From Siderastrea siderea (taxonomy: Eukaryota; Cnidaria; Anthozoa; Scleractinia; Rhizangiidae), in NCBI GenBank assembly GCA_964030785.1, contig OZ034968.1, positions 51,157,230 through 51,221,229 of the forward strand: a stretch of 64,000 nt of DNA, given 5' to 3'. Positions 52,561 through 62,359 of the stretch are shown piece by piece. The translations under genes were made by a program, and so were the position numbers. Positions within the stretch are counted from its first letter, which is position 1. Every line of letters begins with the position of its first letter. The notes under the pieces were generated by a model. That model saw only the letters and a program-made list of their open reading frames with translations, made no database searches and was not told where the DNA came from.

Positions 52561-53495
52561 CTGTACATGGTCATGAGGACTGCGACTCCGAAGCATTTTA
52601 TTTAGCAATTATGAAACACATCTGAGTAAAAGGAGGGCCACGAAATTGTATTAGCCTTGGCTTTAAGAAGTTTGGCTTGAACAAGTTTATTATCTGCCTC
52701 AATTGTTTGCAACTTCTTATAATACTATATATTATATGCTTCTCTGAATATCTCAGGAGAAAATTTTTTTCGAAAACAAGTAACATTTTTGGGGAAGTTG
52801 AGGATTTAGTAAACTAGAACAGCCCCACATTTTTGAAAGAAGTCTAATTTTCCTGTATTGCTCTGTCTGACCATTCATTAAAAGATTATGAGGGGTCAGA
52901 AAGGGACACTGGCGTTAACCAGAATATGTCACTTTCACAAAGATATTTATCAATTGGCCCTGAAACAGGTCTATTTTCCGAGACGTACGCCACCTAACAT
53001 TTTCTCTGGTTATGGAAATCATCATGGAAGTCATTTTTGTCGACAAAACTTAACGCAACCGCTTTCCTAACATTAAATAAAAATTGACCTCTATGCAGAC
53101 GTCTTGGCCAGGGGAACAGCGTTCTCAAAGGCAATATCTCTCTCCTTTTAAGTGTCTTTTTCTTTTCCTCATTTTCTCTTGTAATAACTGTCCTTGTTAG
53201 TTTTTTTTAGCATTCCCAATTTAAGTGTCCCCAATTAAACTGTTAAATACTAAATACATTTGACACTTTTAATTAAGATTTTATCTACAGGGGCGTAGCT
53301 AGCTTTCTGAAGAGCTGTAGGCCTGGCCGCCTCTAGTTGGGGGGGGGGGGGATTAACCTACCGATGAAGACCCTTAAAAGTGCAATTGCACAGCACCGAA
53401 ATTTTGACATTTTATTACAGAGAATGGGCCAACTTTCACTCGTTACTTAATATATAAACGCACTTGCCTTTAACGACACATACCTATCACTTGGC
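52561..53495. other. Interior of giant element, left flank
   Basis: No gene. G run at 53340-53352 following GGGGCGTAGCTAG, which looks like one end of a hAT-type repeat without a visible partner. Confidence 0.4.
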
Positions 53496-53499
53496 TTTT

Positions 53500-53845
53500 C
53501 CAGAAGTCTCCCGAGTTTCTACTTGCTTGCATGAGACTTAACCAATCTCGAAAGGTTTTTTGTGGTATGTATAATGCCTATTGCTTTCTATTTTATCTTG
53601 AAAGTGTTTTAGCCTGAATTGCTCTCTATTGCACATTTTAAAAATACGAGCGAGCTAAAAAAATTTGTACTATAAACAAACAAAAAAAAACTAAAAAAAT
53701 GGTGTAAAAAGTGTCATTTTGTGTAGTTTACAAACACAAACATTTCGGACATAGCCCTTCTTCAGTATGAAACCGTTCTCCATATGTGTACACCTGAGAG
53801 ATTGGTTAAGTCTCAGCAAGCAAGTAGAAACTCGGGAGACTTTTT
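53500..53845. repeat. 50-base inverted repeat beside Penelope-like fragment
   Basis: 53500-53550 and 53795-53843 are inverted copies (TCTCCCGAGTTTCTACTTGC and complement), about 250 bases apart. Penelope-like elements often carry inverted terminal segments, so this may mark an element junction. Confidence 0.75.
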
Positions 53846-54620
53846 TGTTGAAAAATGTGAAGAAATGACCACCTTCTTTGAAGACCGTGGCTATCCTTCC
53901 GATCTACTGCGCAATGATCGGGAAAGAGTGCATTCCATCTCAGGTCAGGAAGCACTCGAGAAACGTGTCAGGCACAGCGAAGAAAGGATCGCTCTGGTAC
54001 TCACCTACCATCCTCTAAGTTCACGCATTAAGCACATTTTGCTTAACAACTTTAACATCCTGATAAGTAACCCAACGACCGCAGCAATATTTCCAGCACC
54101 ACCTATTGTTGCATATCGACGCCATTGCAGCCTCAGAGATCTCCTAGTACATACCTCCGACCACTGTGTAACAGACGAACCAGGAACATTCGCGTGTGAA
54201 CACCCACGCTGCCGCACCTACCAGTACACCACGTCCGATGTACATGTACGCGGACCGAACTGCTCAACTACCATCCGCGAGCACTTCAACTGCAAATCGG
54301 AGAACATTGTTTACTGCATCTCGTGCCGTTGATGTCCAAGGCTGTACATTGGGGAAACCGAACGTTCTCTCCGCGAGCGATTCGGAGAACACCAACGAAG
54401 CGTTGAAAAGAACACACCCGGTTTCCCTGTCGCGGAACATTTTAACTCCCCCGGCCACACTCTATCAGACATTCATTTTAGAGGACTAAGAATGTGTTCT
54501 GGGTCCGGAGCGCGACGGAAGCAATTTGAAAAGGAAAACATTTTTAAGCTCGGTTCAATGGCACCACAGGGCTTGAACAATCCTCTGACCCTTAGGAATG
54601 GAGTGGTGTTTACCATATGA
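53800..54620 (+). pseudogene. Penelope-like element: RT C-terminus and GIY-YIG endonuclease
   Basis: The frame continues from the RT thumb region (LVLTYHPLSSRIKHILLNNF, IFPAPPIVAYRRHCSLRDLL) into a cysteine-rich linker (FACEHPRCRTYQYTT, YCISCR) and, after a TGA at 54330-54332, into LYIGETERSLRERFGEH...FPVAEHFNSPGHTLSD, the GIY-YIG type endonuclease. The order RT then GIY-YIG is that of Penelope-like retroelements. The stop and the missing RT core make this a dead 5'-truncated copy. The CCHH-type linker motif before YIG is typical of animal copies. Confidence 0.8.
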
Positions 54621-54627
54621 TAGAAAA

Positions 54628-55040
54628 TATCATTAAGACTCGCAGATAAGCGGCTGCACTCACAGATAAGCCGCACTCACAGATAAGCTGCACCCTGAGT
54701 TTGGCAACTCAAATTAATTTTGATAAAAACGTTTTTTGAAAGAAATTTAAAGTTTGATTGTTTAGAAGTCTTCGTCTTACAACCTATCAACTCACTTACA
54801 TTGAAACAGAAAATACTTCAAAGACTTAGTCACAATTTCAGCTATTTAATAGAAGAAACATCTTGATCACAAACTTTGACAACTGATTGATCTTTTTCTG
54901 GTATTTGTTGGTGAGTCTTTCTTGACTCACCACAAGCAAATCGTTTGTGGAACGTTTGTAGCTCAGATAAGGCGCACCCTCGATTTTGAGCAACGAATTT
55001 GGGAAAAAAGGTGCGGCCTATCTGTGAGTCTTCACGGTAT
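54628..55040. mobile_element. MITE with GACTCRCAGATARGC ends
   Basis: The left end (AAGACTCGCAGATAAGCGGC) and right end (GCGGCCTATCTGTGAGTCTT) are inverted. The motif ACTCACAGATAAGC repeats tandemly inside the left end. About 410 bp, immediately upstream of the CXC ORF. Confidence 0.6.
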
Positions 55041-55159
55041 TATGTTTCATTCATCTAAGACTATCTGTTGGTTTGAAAGCCTTTATATGGTTGCATTTTT
55101 TAAGGCGACATTAGGCGACTTAACGTGACTTAAGGCGACTTCAGTCCCCAGAGTAGTTC

Positions 55160-55912
55160 TTGATGACTTATTACCGATCTTTTCTTATGTCAGAATGTTC
55201 AAGTTCAGATGACCCTAGCGAAGAAGAAAACCACGATATGGAAACTCGCTGCTCTTGCGGAAAAAATAGGAGGCACACAGATGTGCCAGAAGCCTGTGTT
55301 TCTAATAGATGTCCCTGTTACAAGCTAGAGCGGCCGTGTTCTCGGAAATGCAGATGCTATAACTGCAAGAACAAGAACGACTCCAAACCAAATGGAATCA
55401 ATAACAAAATAACAAATAAGGGATGCAAATGTGGACTTGCAAAGAAAAACAAAGCTAGCGATGCAAGTAACAAATCCTGCCGAGACGGTGTCCGCAAGTC
55501 CAGGTGCCCATGTGTAGCGAGTGCAACAGGTTGCTCGGAACTCTGTAGATGTGTTAATTGCGGCAATATTTTTCAGGCTCGTGTTGCTACAGAATCAACA
55601 AGCAATCCAAGGAAACGACAAAGGCAGTTAGTTTCCCCTTACAAAAGGAAAACAGGAAGGAGCTTCATGTCAGCTGAAAATGTTCAAGTCGAATCTGGGC
55701 CGTGGAGAAACCTGGAAATGCTATGTTTAATGGTTTGCAGAGAGGTGTTGTTTGGTCATGGTGTCTGTGTAAATGCAAGAAATTTGCAAATGCTGTTTAA
55801 TTTTGTTGCCCAATCTGATAGTGTTAAGGATATGTCTTTACTTATAGATTACAAGTCTATAGCACAAGTCGCTGCAAAAATTGCGCACTTAGAAGCCAAC
55901 CATACGTTGTGA
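55160..55912 (+). CDS. CXC-domain (tesmin/TSO1-like) protein, possibly a 3' exon
   Basis: Two cysteine-rich modules: RCSCGKNRRH...RCPCYKLERPCSRKCRCYNC and GCKCGLAKKN...RCPCVASATGCSELCRCVNC, each with the CXC spacing that binds zinc and DNA in tesmin/TSO1 proteins. A basic stretch (NPRKRQRQ...PYKRKTGR) and a helical C-terminus follow. In-frame ATGs at 55163 and 55187 are possible starts. However, TTTTCTTATGTCAG at 55180-55193 is also a good acceptor, and a protein with a longer upstream part is plausible, since CXC modules often sit at the C-terminal end of large transposon-linked proteins. It lies inside the giant foldback element and may be its own DNA-binding protein. No stops interrupt it, so it may be recent or under selection. 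Confidence 0.7.
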   Translation: MMTYYRSFLMSECSSSDDPSEEENHDMETRCSCGKNRRHTDVPEACVSNRCPCYKLERPCSRKCRCYNCKNKNDSKPNGINNKITNKGCKCGLAKKNKASDASNKSCRDGVRKSRCPCVASATGCSELCRCVNCGNIFQARVATESTSNPRKRQRQLVSPYKRKTGRSFMSAENVQVESGPWRNLEMLCLMVCREVLFGHGVCVNARNLQMLFNFVAQSDSVKDMSLLIDYKSIAQVAAKIAHLEANHTL

Positions 55913-58068
55913 CTTCATATAAGGGACTCCTGGGTAAAACGACTTTTAAATATTTAATTGTACTTTTTAAATTTAGCTACCTTGGGTCTTTTCTTTTGCT
56001 GACAATGTAACAACGAGTTTCAGTGATGTCTTGTACAAAATTTTTAGCTCGTGACCGTCGTGGATATTGTGTTTTTAGTGGCAACACTTTCCTCAACGAC
56101 ACTTGAATGATGATTTTAGCTTGGAAAATTTCATTGTTTGAAAATTGTAAAAAGCTGTATCTTTTTATTTATTCATATATTTTATTCTTAATATTAGTAT
56201 AAGTATTTCAAATTCATAGGCTTTTTTATTTTATTAATGTTATTTTTATGAAACGTTCACCACTATTCGCAGACATACATGTCTTATTAAAGAGTAGTTT
56301 GTACTTTAAGTTCAGGTTGGCTTCGCATAATGTGGTGGACGTTTAGAAGTGTTGAATATAGTTCCAGTTTTTAGCATTCCTAGGTTACAGTTTCTTACTT
56401 TGTTTTGTTCCAGAGAGAAATGATCTAAAATAAATGAATTCAAGTGACGGAAAATGTGTGTGCTTAATCAGTTAGAGTAAAAGGTTTTGCGATAAGACAT
56501 TTGTTATACTCGTATTGCTTTCAAGAACATTACAGGCACAATATGCTGTGGAACTGATTGATCTTGTCACCAAGTATTTGCTAGAAAACTGTTTCACCAC
56601 CCTAACAACTACAAAGGACCCATGGATCAGCATAAGTGCGGTCTGCAATGCTCTCGGGTTGGGTTTATCACTGTCAATTTTTAACACCTATACTTTGTAA
56701 TAGAGGGCATGAAGTTTGATGTTTATTTTAGTTGTGTATTAAATATCTCCTTTGAATTCCCAACTTGGCGATAAAAAGGTATTCCAGTCTAATTTGTTGT
56801 TCTACCTCACAGTATACCTTGACCCACATAACATCTTATCTTATCTTATCTTAAACCACGGGTTAGGAAGTGCGGGCCTTGATAGACTGAAAAGTTGTCT
56901 TGTGAGGGTCATGGAAGGAGAGGAGGTACTCGAGCGAGTTTGCCTGCTTTTGAGATTGGACCAGAAGCAGTATCCAAAGCTTACATTTTTAAAGCAAACA
57001 CTAAATTGTCGATATCTCAAAAAGGCGGAGTTACAAATGGCTGAATTTTCAAGAACCTTCCCAGGCTAAAAAAGATCATTTACAGCGGATTTTTTTCTGT
57101 AGTATCAGATGTAGTATCAAAAACATGCAATTTCAATATATGTTCAACCAGAATAAACGCGAAACAAAAATACATCGCGCGTTCCAAACTTTGCTTAAGT
57201 ATTTCACTGTAGTCTGTTGACAGCGTTTAATATTGTCATACGTAATTGACAGGGTAAGAAAATGTATAAGCGCAGTTTAGTTTTACAGTTACAAACACTC
57301 ACTCCGTAATGGTCATTAATACGCTAAAATCTTATGAAAGTTCTAAACGTCCTTTCCTTCTTGTAAAAACACCGAACACTTTCATCATATACAGTTAACA
57401 CGCTCAGCACACATAGTTTACGTGCAAGTTTTTCACGTACTCGATAGCTTTGGCAGCTCCTGAGTCTGAGATAGCATGAGAACACTTGGTTACATGATCT
57501 ACTTCCCCCAAAATGAACATTTCTTGTTCAGTTGTTTTCATTCTCTCCGAGAAGCGAAAAGTCCTACAGACTTGAAACTGTGCACGCAGAATCAAGTGCG
57601 GTTTTACACCAATCTGCAACAACGATTTTTTGCCTAGAGCAGACAAAACTTTAATTTTGTTCGAACCCCGAAAACAAGCGAATGATCCTCCATTGTGCTA
57701 CATAAACAGAACAACAAGTTACGATTGTTCTTCAAAATCCGAGAGCAAAATTCCTCCATTTCAACGCTTTGCTTTAGTAAACATTGAGGCAATCTTCTCA
57801 GGCAACATCGTGACAGAGGCAAACTGCTTAGCGACAGCAGGAAAAACGTATGCGTTTGCAAGCTACGATACTGCTGGGATTGACAAAGTTTTCGCATTCT
57901 GATCGTTCTTGGTGGAAAAAGATATCTTCAACTTCCGGTTTGAATGGCCCCGTTATAAACGTGGCGCGCACGCTACGCGCCTCGTTGGCTATCTACCATC
58001 TCGTATCCAACGCGCGCTCAAGGAATAATTGTTAAGTATACCACGAGAAAGTGTTGTGTTACTATTTT
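55913..58068. other. Interior of giant element between CXC ORF and MITE cluster
   Basis: Short ORFs at 56515-56700 and 56752-57069 (+) have some helical, leucine-rich character but no family I recognise. They could be decayed coding exons of the element. AATAAA at 56429-56434 lies about 520 bases after the CXC stop. CTTAT repeats five times near 56835. Confidence 0.35.
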
Positions 58069-58210
58069 ATACCATGCCATAGAAAATACGCTTACTAAAT
58101 TTCGTCGAGAATAAAATCCCAGCGCACGATGGGAAGGTTAAGTTTAACCATCGAATATTCAACGGCTTTCCTGAATTCTGATAGGCTGTATTTTCTATGG
58201 CATGGTATAT
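58069..58210. mobile_element. Short hairpin MITE, ends TACCATGCCATAGAAAATAC
   Basis: Twenty-base perfect inverted ends with TA edges; about 140 bp. Nested in the giant element. Confidence 0.8.
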
Positions 58211-58228
58211 AGAGTAGTTTGTAATATA

Positions 58229-58984
58229 CAGTGCCGTAGCAGGGTTAAATTTATTGGGGGGGGTGGGGGGTGGGCACATCACTCGCACCTTGGGCGCGAG
58301 GTTCTTGGAGGGTCGGGGGGCATGCTAGTCTGGGAGATTTTCAATGATGGGGTCTCTAAAATAGCATTTCTAGCTTTCTGAAAAAGTTACCAGCAATTTT
58401 AAACTGACTACAATCATTGATCAGAAAGGTTGCTTTAACGCTGTACTGTTCTTATTGAACGGGTTTATTTAATTCGAAGTTCCTGCTGCCTGTAAGCCAA
58501 AATGCCTGAGATGTTACTTCTAAACCAGCCTATTCTTGACGGTTTTCATTCTTTTTTGGGCATGACTCGTGATCGTTTCTCACCAGATTTAATGGGTTTC
58601 TCACCCATTTAAAGCCATAGAATTTAAAGCTTAATCAAATCGAAATGAACATTGGATGTTTGCAAAAATTAAGGAGCAGGAAGAGCGTCGCCGCTAACCA
58701 GACGTAACGGTCATAATTATTGGCTCAGTTCACAAGGGTCAATCGCAAAAATCCAATCCACTTCTAGGTTTTGCTGCCAAAAGCTTTGTAGGAGTTGGAA
58801 AAGAAAATGTGCAAAACTTTTGCTGGAAAACGTTATACTAATAGCACTGGAAAACAAAATTGGGCTAACCGCAGTGTTAATTAGGCTGACCTAATCCAAC
58901 AGTATGCTAACATAGTTACTGTTCTACTCTTTTGTGTTAACCCATTTTTTGGGGGGGGGCGGGGCTCCCCATGCTACGGCACTA
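58229..58984. mobile_element. hAT-like element, ends CAGTGCCGTAGCA
   Basis: CAGTGCCGTAGCAGGG at the left, TGCTACGGCACTA at the right, and G-rich/C-rich blocks just inside. About 756 bp, no transposase. Flanking duplication not clear. Nested in the giant element. Confidence 0.6.
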
Positions 58985-59014
58985 TTATATCAAACACGAG
59001 AGAGAGAGAGAGAG

Positions 59015-59157
59015 TGTTTCATGTAGTATGTCAAAAAACAGGGCGAGTGCTTCATCACGGGTTCCCGTAGACCGAGTGCTTTTATGGTTTCGAGGTGTTT
59101 GGAACCCGTGATGAAGCACGAAGCCCGAGTTTTTGACATGTCTTCTCAAATGAAACA
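59015..59157. mobile_element. Hairpin MITE, about 143 bp
   Basis: The left arm (TGTTTCAT...GACAT...GCTTCATCACGGGTTCC) and right arm are inverted with a small number of indels, around a loop of about 35 bases. A short GA run precedes it. Confidence 0.75.
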
Positions 59158-59299
59158 ATAAGAAATTATGCAGTGACATGTTTTCTCAAATCAACAATGA
59201 TAAATTATGCAGTGTTACATTATTGCCCTCCACCGAACGAACACGTTTACATGCATAGTGAGTTGTTGTTGTGCAGTTGGCGTCCGACCATGAGTGAAG

Positions 59300-59500
59300 A
59301 AGGGGCGTAAGGTCGCGACGCTCTCAACAGGTATCGAAGAAATGGAAGTGTCGAGTCTAAATTGCAGGCTAAGCAAATTCGTTATGGAAGTGGCTAAGAA
59401 GACCGGTGAGAGATATCCTGCGAAGATTATTTACGGAATAGTTGTGGAAAATTGTTCGCGTCTCAGACCAAGCTTATCTTCGCACCAAGTGGAGGCTATT
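59300..59500 (+). pseudogene. Crypton/DUF3504-like N-terminal fragment
   Basis: The reading SSLNCRLSKFVMEVAKKTGE then RYPAKIIYGIVVENCSRLRP resembles the start of the domain found in Crypton recombinases and ZMYM/QRICH1 proteins (LNYWLSKFV-EV-K-G--YPP-TLY). It stops where a TGTATAGTGTAGTATAG repeat and the right array begin. Only about 60 residues are recognisable, no catalytic part remains. It may be a captured piece rather than the element's own gene. Confidence 0.5.
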
Positions 59501-59585
59501 GTTTATATGGCTGTATATAGTGTAGTATAGTGGTGTATAGTGTAGTATAATGGTTTATGTTGTGCTATAGCCGTGTATAGTGTAG
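59500..59585. repeat. GTATAGTGTAGTATA-type repeat at inner edge of right array
   Basis: Several copies of (G)TGTATAGTGTAGTATAGTGG, a unit distinct from the 18-bp array that starts next to it. Confidence 0.8.
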
Positions 59586-59589
59586 TACT

Positions 59590-61785
59590 CATACTCCAAT
59601 TAAGTAAAGTGCTACAAGCAAGCAAAGTACTACAAGTAAGTAAACGAAAAACTCCAAGTAAGTAAAGTACTCCAAGCAAGTCAAGTACTCCAAGCAAACA
59701 AAGTACTCCAAGCAAGTAAAGTACTCCAAGCAAGTAAAGTACTCTAAGCAAGTAAAGTACTCCAAGCAAGTAAAGTACTCTAAGCAAACAAAGTACTCCA
59801 AGTAAGTAAAGTACACTAAGCAAGCAAAGTACTACAAGTAAGCAAAGTACTCCAAGTACTCCAAGCAAGTAAAGTACTCTAAGCAAACAAAGTACTCCAA
59901 GTTAAAAGTAAAGTACTCCAAGTAAGTAAAGTACACTAAGCAAGCAAAGTACTACAAGTAAGCAAAGTACTCCAAGTACTCCAAGCAAGTAAAGTACTCT
60001 AAGCAAACAAAGTACTCCAAGTTAAAAGTAAAGTACTCCAAGTAAGTAAAGTACTCCAAGCAAACAAAGTACTCCAAGCAAGTACTCCAAGCAAGTCAAG
60101 TACTCCAGGCAAGTAAAGTACTCCAAGTAAGTTAAGTACTCTAAGCAACCAAAGTACTACAAGCAAGAAAAGTACTCCAAGTAAGTGAAGTACATCAAGC
60201 AAGTAGAGTACATTAAGCGAGTAAAGTGCAACAAGCAAGTACAGTACATCAAGCACATAGAGTACATCAAGCAAGTAAAGTACATCAAGCAAGTAGAGTA
60301 CTACAAGCAAGAAAAGTACATCAAGCACATAGAGTACTACAAGCAAGTAAAGTACATCAAGCAAGTAGAGTATATCACGCAAGTGAAGTACCTCAAGCAC
60401 ATAGAGTACTACAAGCAAGTGAAGTACATCAAGCAAGTGGAGTACATCAAGCACATAGAGTACTACAAGCAAGTAAAGTACATCAAGCAAGTGAAGTACA
60501 TCAAGCAAGAAGAGTACATTAAGCGAGTAAAGTGCAACAAGCAAGTAGAGTCCATCAAGCACATAGAGTACATCAAGCAAGTAAAGTACATCAAGCAAGT
60601 AGAGTACTACAAGCAAGAAAAGTACATCAAGCACATAGAGTACTACAAGTAAATAAAGTACATCAAGCAAGTAGAGTATATCAAGCAAGTGAAGTACCTC
60701 AAGCACATAGAGTACTACAAGCAAGTGAAGTACATCAAGCAAGTGGAGTACATCAAGCACATATAGTATCAAGCATGTAGAGTATTACAAGCAAGAAAAG
60801 TACATCAAGCACTTACAGTACATCAAGCATGTAGAGTGTTACAAGCAAGAAAAGTACATCAGGCAAGTAAAGTACATCAAGCACATAGAGTACTACTACA
60901 AGCAAGTAGAGTGCATCAAGCAAGTGAAGTACATCAAGCAAGTAAAGTATATTAAGCGAGTAAAGTGCAACAAGCAAGTAGAGTACATCAAGCACATAGA
61001 GTACATCAAGCAAGTAAAGTACATCAAGCAAGTAAAGTACACCAAGCACATAGAGTACTACAAGCAAGTAAAGAACGTCAAGCACATAGAATACTACAAG
61101 CAAGTAAAGTACATCAAGCAAGTGAAGTCCATCAAGCAAGTAGAGTACATTAAGCAAGTAGAGTACATCAAGCACGTAGAGTACATCAAGCGAGTGAAGT
61201 ACATCAAGCAAGTAGAGTACATTAAGCGTTAGTAGAGTATATTAAGCACGTAGAGTACATCAAGCAAGTAGAGTACATCAAGCAAGTAGAGTACATCAAG
61301 CAAGTAGAGTACATCGAGCAAGTAGAGTATATCAAGCACGTAGAGTACTACAAGCAAGTAGAGTATATCAAGCACGTAGAGTATATTAAGCACGTAGAGT
61401 ACATCAAGCAAGTAGAGTACATCAAGCAAGTAGAGTACATCAAGCACGTAGAGTACATCAAGCACGTAGAGTCTATCAAGCACGTAGAGAACATCAAGCA
61501 AGTAGAGTACATCAAGCACGTAGAGTATATCAAGCAAGTAGAGTACATCAAGCAAGTAGAGTACATCGAGCAAGTAAAGTATATCAAGCACGTAGAGTAT
61601 ATCAAGCACGTAGAGTATATCAAGCAAGTAGAGTACATCAAGCACGTAGAGTATATCAAGCACGTAGAGTATATCAAGCACGTAGAGTATATCAAGCGCG
61701 TAGAGTACATCAAGCACGTAGAGTAGATCGAGCAAGTAGAGTACATCAAGCAAGTAGAGTACATCAAGGTAGCCAAGCAAGTAGA
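59590..61785. repeat. Right 18-bp minisatellite array (inverted relative to left)
   Basis: About 120 units. The inner part (59590-60190) uses CAAGTAAAGTACTCCAAG; the outer part uses TACATCAAGCAAGTAGAG, the complement of the left units. Shorter than the left array, with different block order, so the two arms have evolved separately by unequal exchange. Confidence 0.95.
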
Positions 61786-61868
61786 ATAGTATAAGAATAG
61801 AACTCAAGTAAAGTTAGTTAAATAATATATTGGGGACAATATAGTTCCCCATACATCACGTACCTACC

Positions 61869-61876
61869 CCCCCGCC
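61869..61876. repeat. Target-site duplication, right copy (CCCCCGCC)
   Basis: Identical to 48613-48620. Confidence 0.88.
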
Positions 61877-62003
61877 GCCTGCAGGAGACTCTGGGAAAGA
61901 CAACTGTCGGGAAGGACTGGGAAGTTTGCCACTGCTTCTCTCTGTCACACCTCTTCCGGCAGTATTTGTGAATCAGGGAGAAAGAGTGCTGATAAGGAAG
62001 AAA
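61877..62003 (+). promoter_or_regulatory. WDR1 5' UTR and proximal promoter
   Basis: 127 bases between the end of the giant element and the WDR1 start codon. Any further upstream promoter DNA now lies beyond 48620. Confidence 0.5.
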
Positions 62004-62359
62004 ATGTCTTTCGAGAAAGGTTTGTTACTTCTTAAGAGAGCTAAGTTACCATCTGCTTTAATTTTAAGCTTGAGACTTGTGCAGTAGATTGAATTTAGTT
62101 TAAAAATAACCTAGGTATAACCCTTTGGAAGGAGTCCACATGAATGTTTAAGGCTTCTCTCTACCTAATTTCGGCATGCTAATTTCACGTAAACTTCATC
62201 TAAACCTAAGTTTAATTTGGCTTGTTTATATTTCTAGGGCGTATCTTTTCTACTTTGCCGAGGACTGTGAGAGGAGTTCCAACTGTCCTCAAGGGTGATC
62301 CCAAGGGGAAAAATTTTTTGTACACAAACGGTACAAGCGTAATAATTCGTGACATTGAG
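62004..62359 (+). CDS. WDR1: WDR1/AIP1 5' exons (gene continues off the right edge)
   Basis: Exon 1 62004..62019 (MSFEK plus one base, donor AAAG|GTTTGT) joins exon 2 62238..62359 (acceptor TTTCTAG, donor GAG|GTGAGC), frame kept. The product begins MSFEKGRIFSTLPRTVRGVP and contains GDPKGKNFLYTNGTSVIIRD, the first WD-repeat blade of actin-interacting protein 1, close to vertebrate WDR1 at the same position. AIP1 is a 14-blade double propeller that works with cofilin in disassembling actin filaments in the cytoplasm. Only about 46 residues lie in the window. Confidence 0.92.

Larger units (their letters stand above)
48621..61868. mobile_element. Giant foldback-type DNA transposon, 13.25 kb
   Basis: Ends GGTAGGTACGTGATGTATGG (48621-48640) and its complement (61849-61868). 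The unique inverted part runs about 100 bases with almost no mismatch, then each end enters an inverted array of 18-bp units (left to about 52560, right from about 59590). The 8-bp direct duplication CCCCCGCC flanks it exactly. The interior holds a Penelope-like fragment, a CXC-domain ORF, a Crypton-like fragment and nested MITEs. The layout resembles Foldback elements and, by the 8-bp target size and zinc-rich CXC protein, could relate to Zisupton/KDZ or hAT-like groups. No transposase core is visible, so the copy may be non-autonomous. Confidence 0.85.

Noticed and set aside
53289..53352. hAT-type transposon at GGGGCGTAGCTAG
   Set aside because: Only one end-like motif is seen; no inverted partner found in the interior.
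57404..57902. Overlapping ORFs on both strands between CXC gene and MITE cluster
   Set aside because: Mutually overlapping, no recognisable motif, no splice support.
48700..61785. CRISPR-like repeat array
   Set aside because: Units are contiguous 18-mers without unique spacers, in a eukaryotic genome, inside transposon arms.
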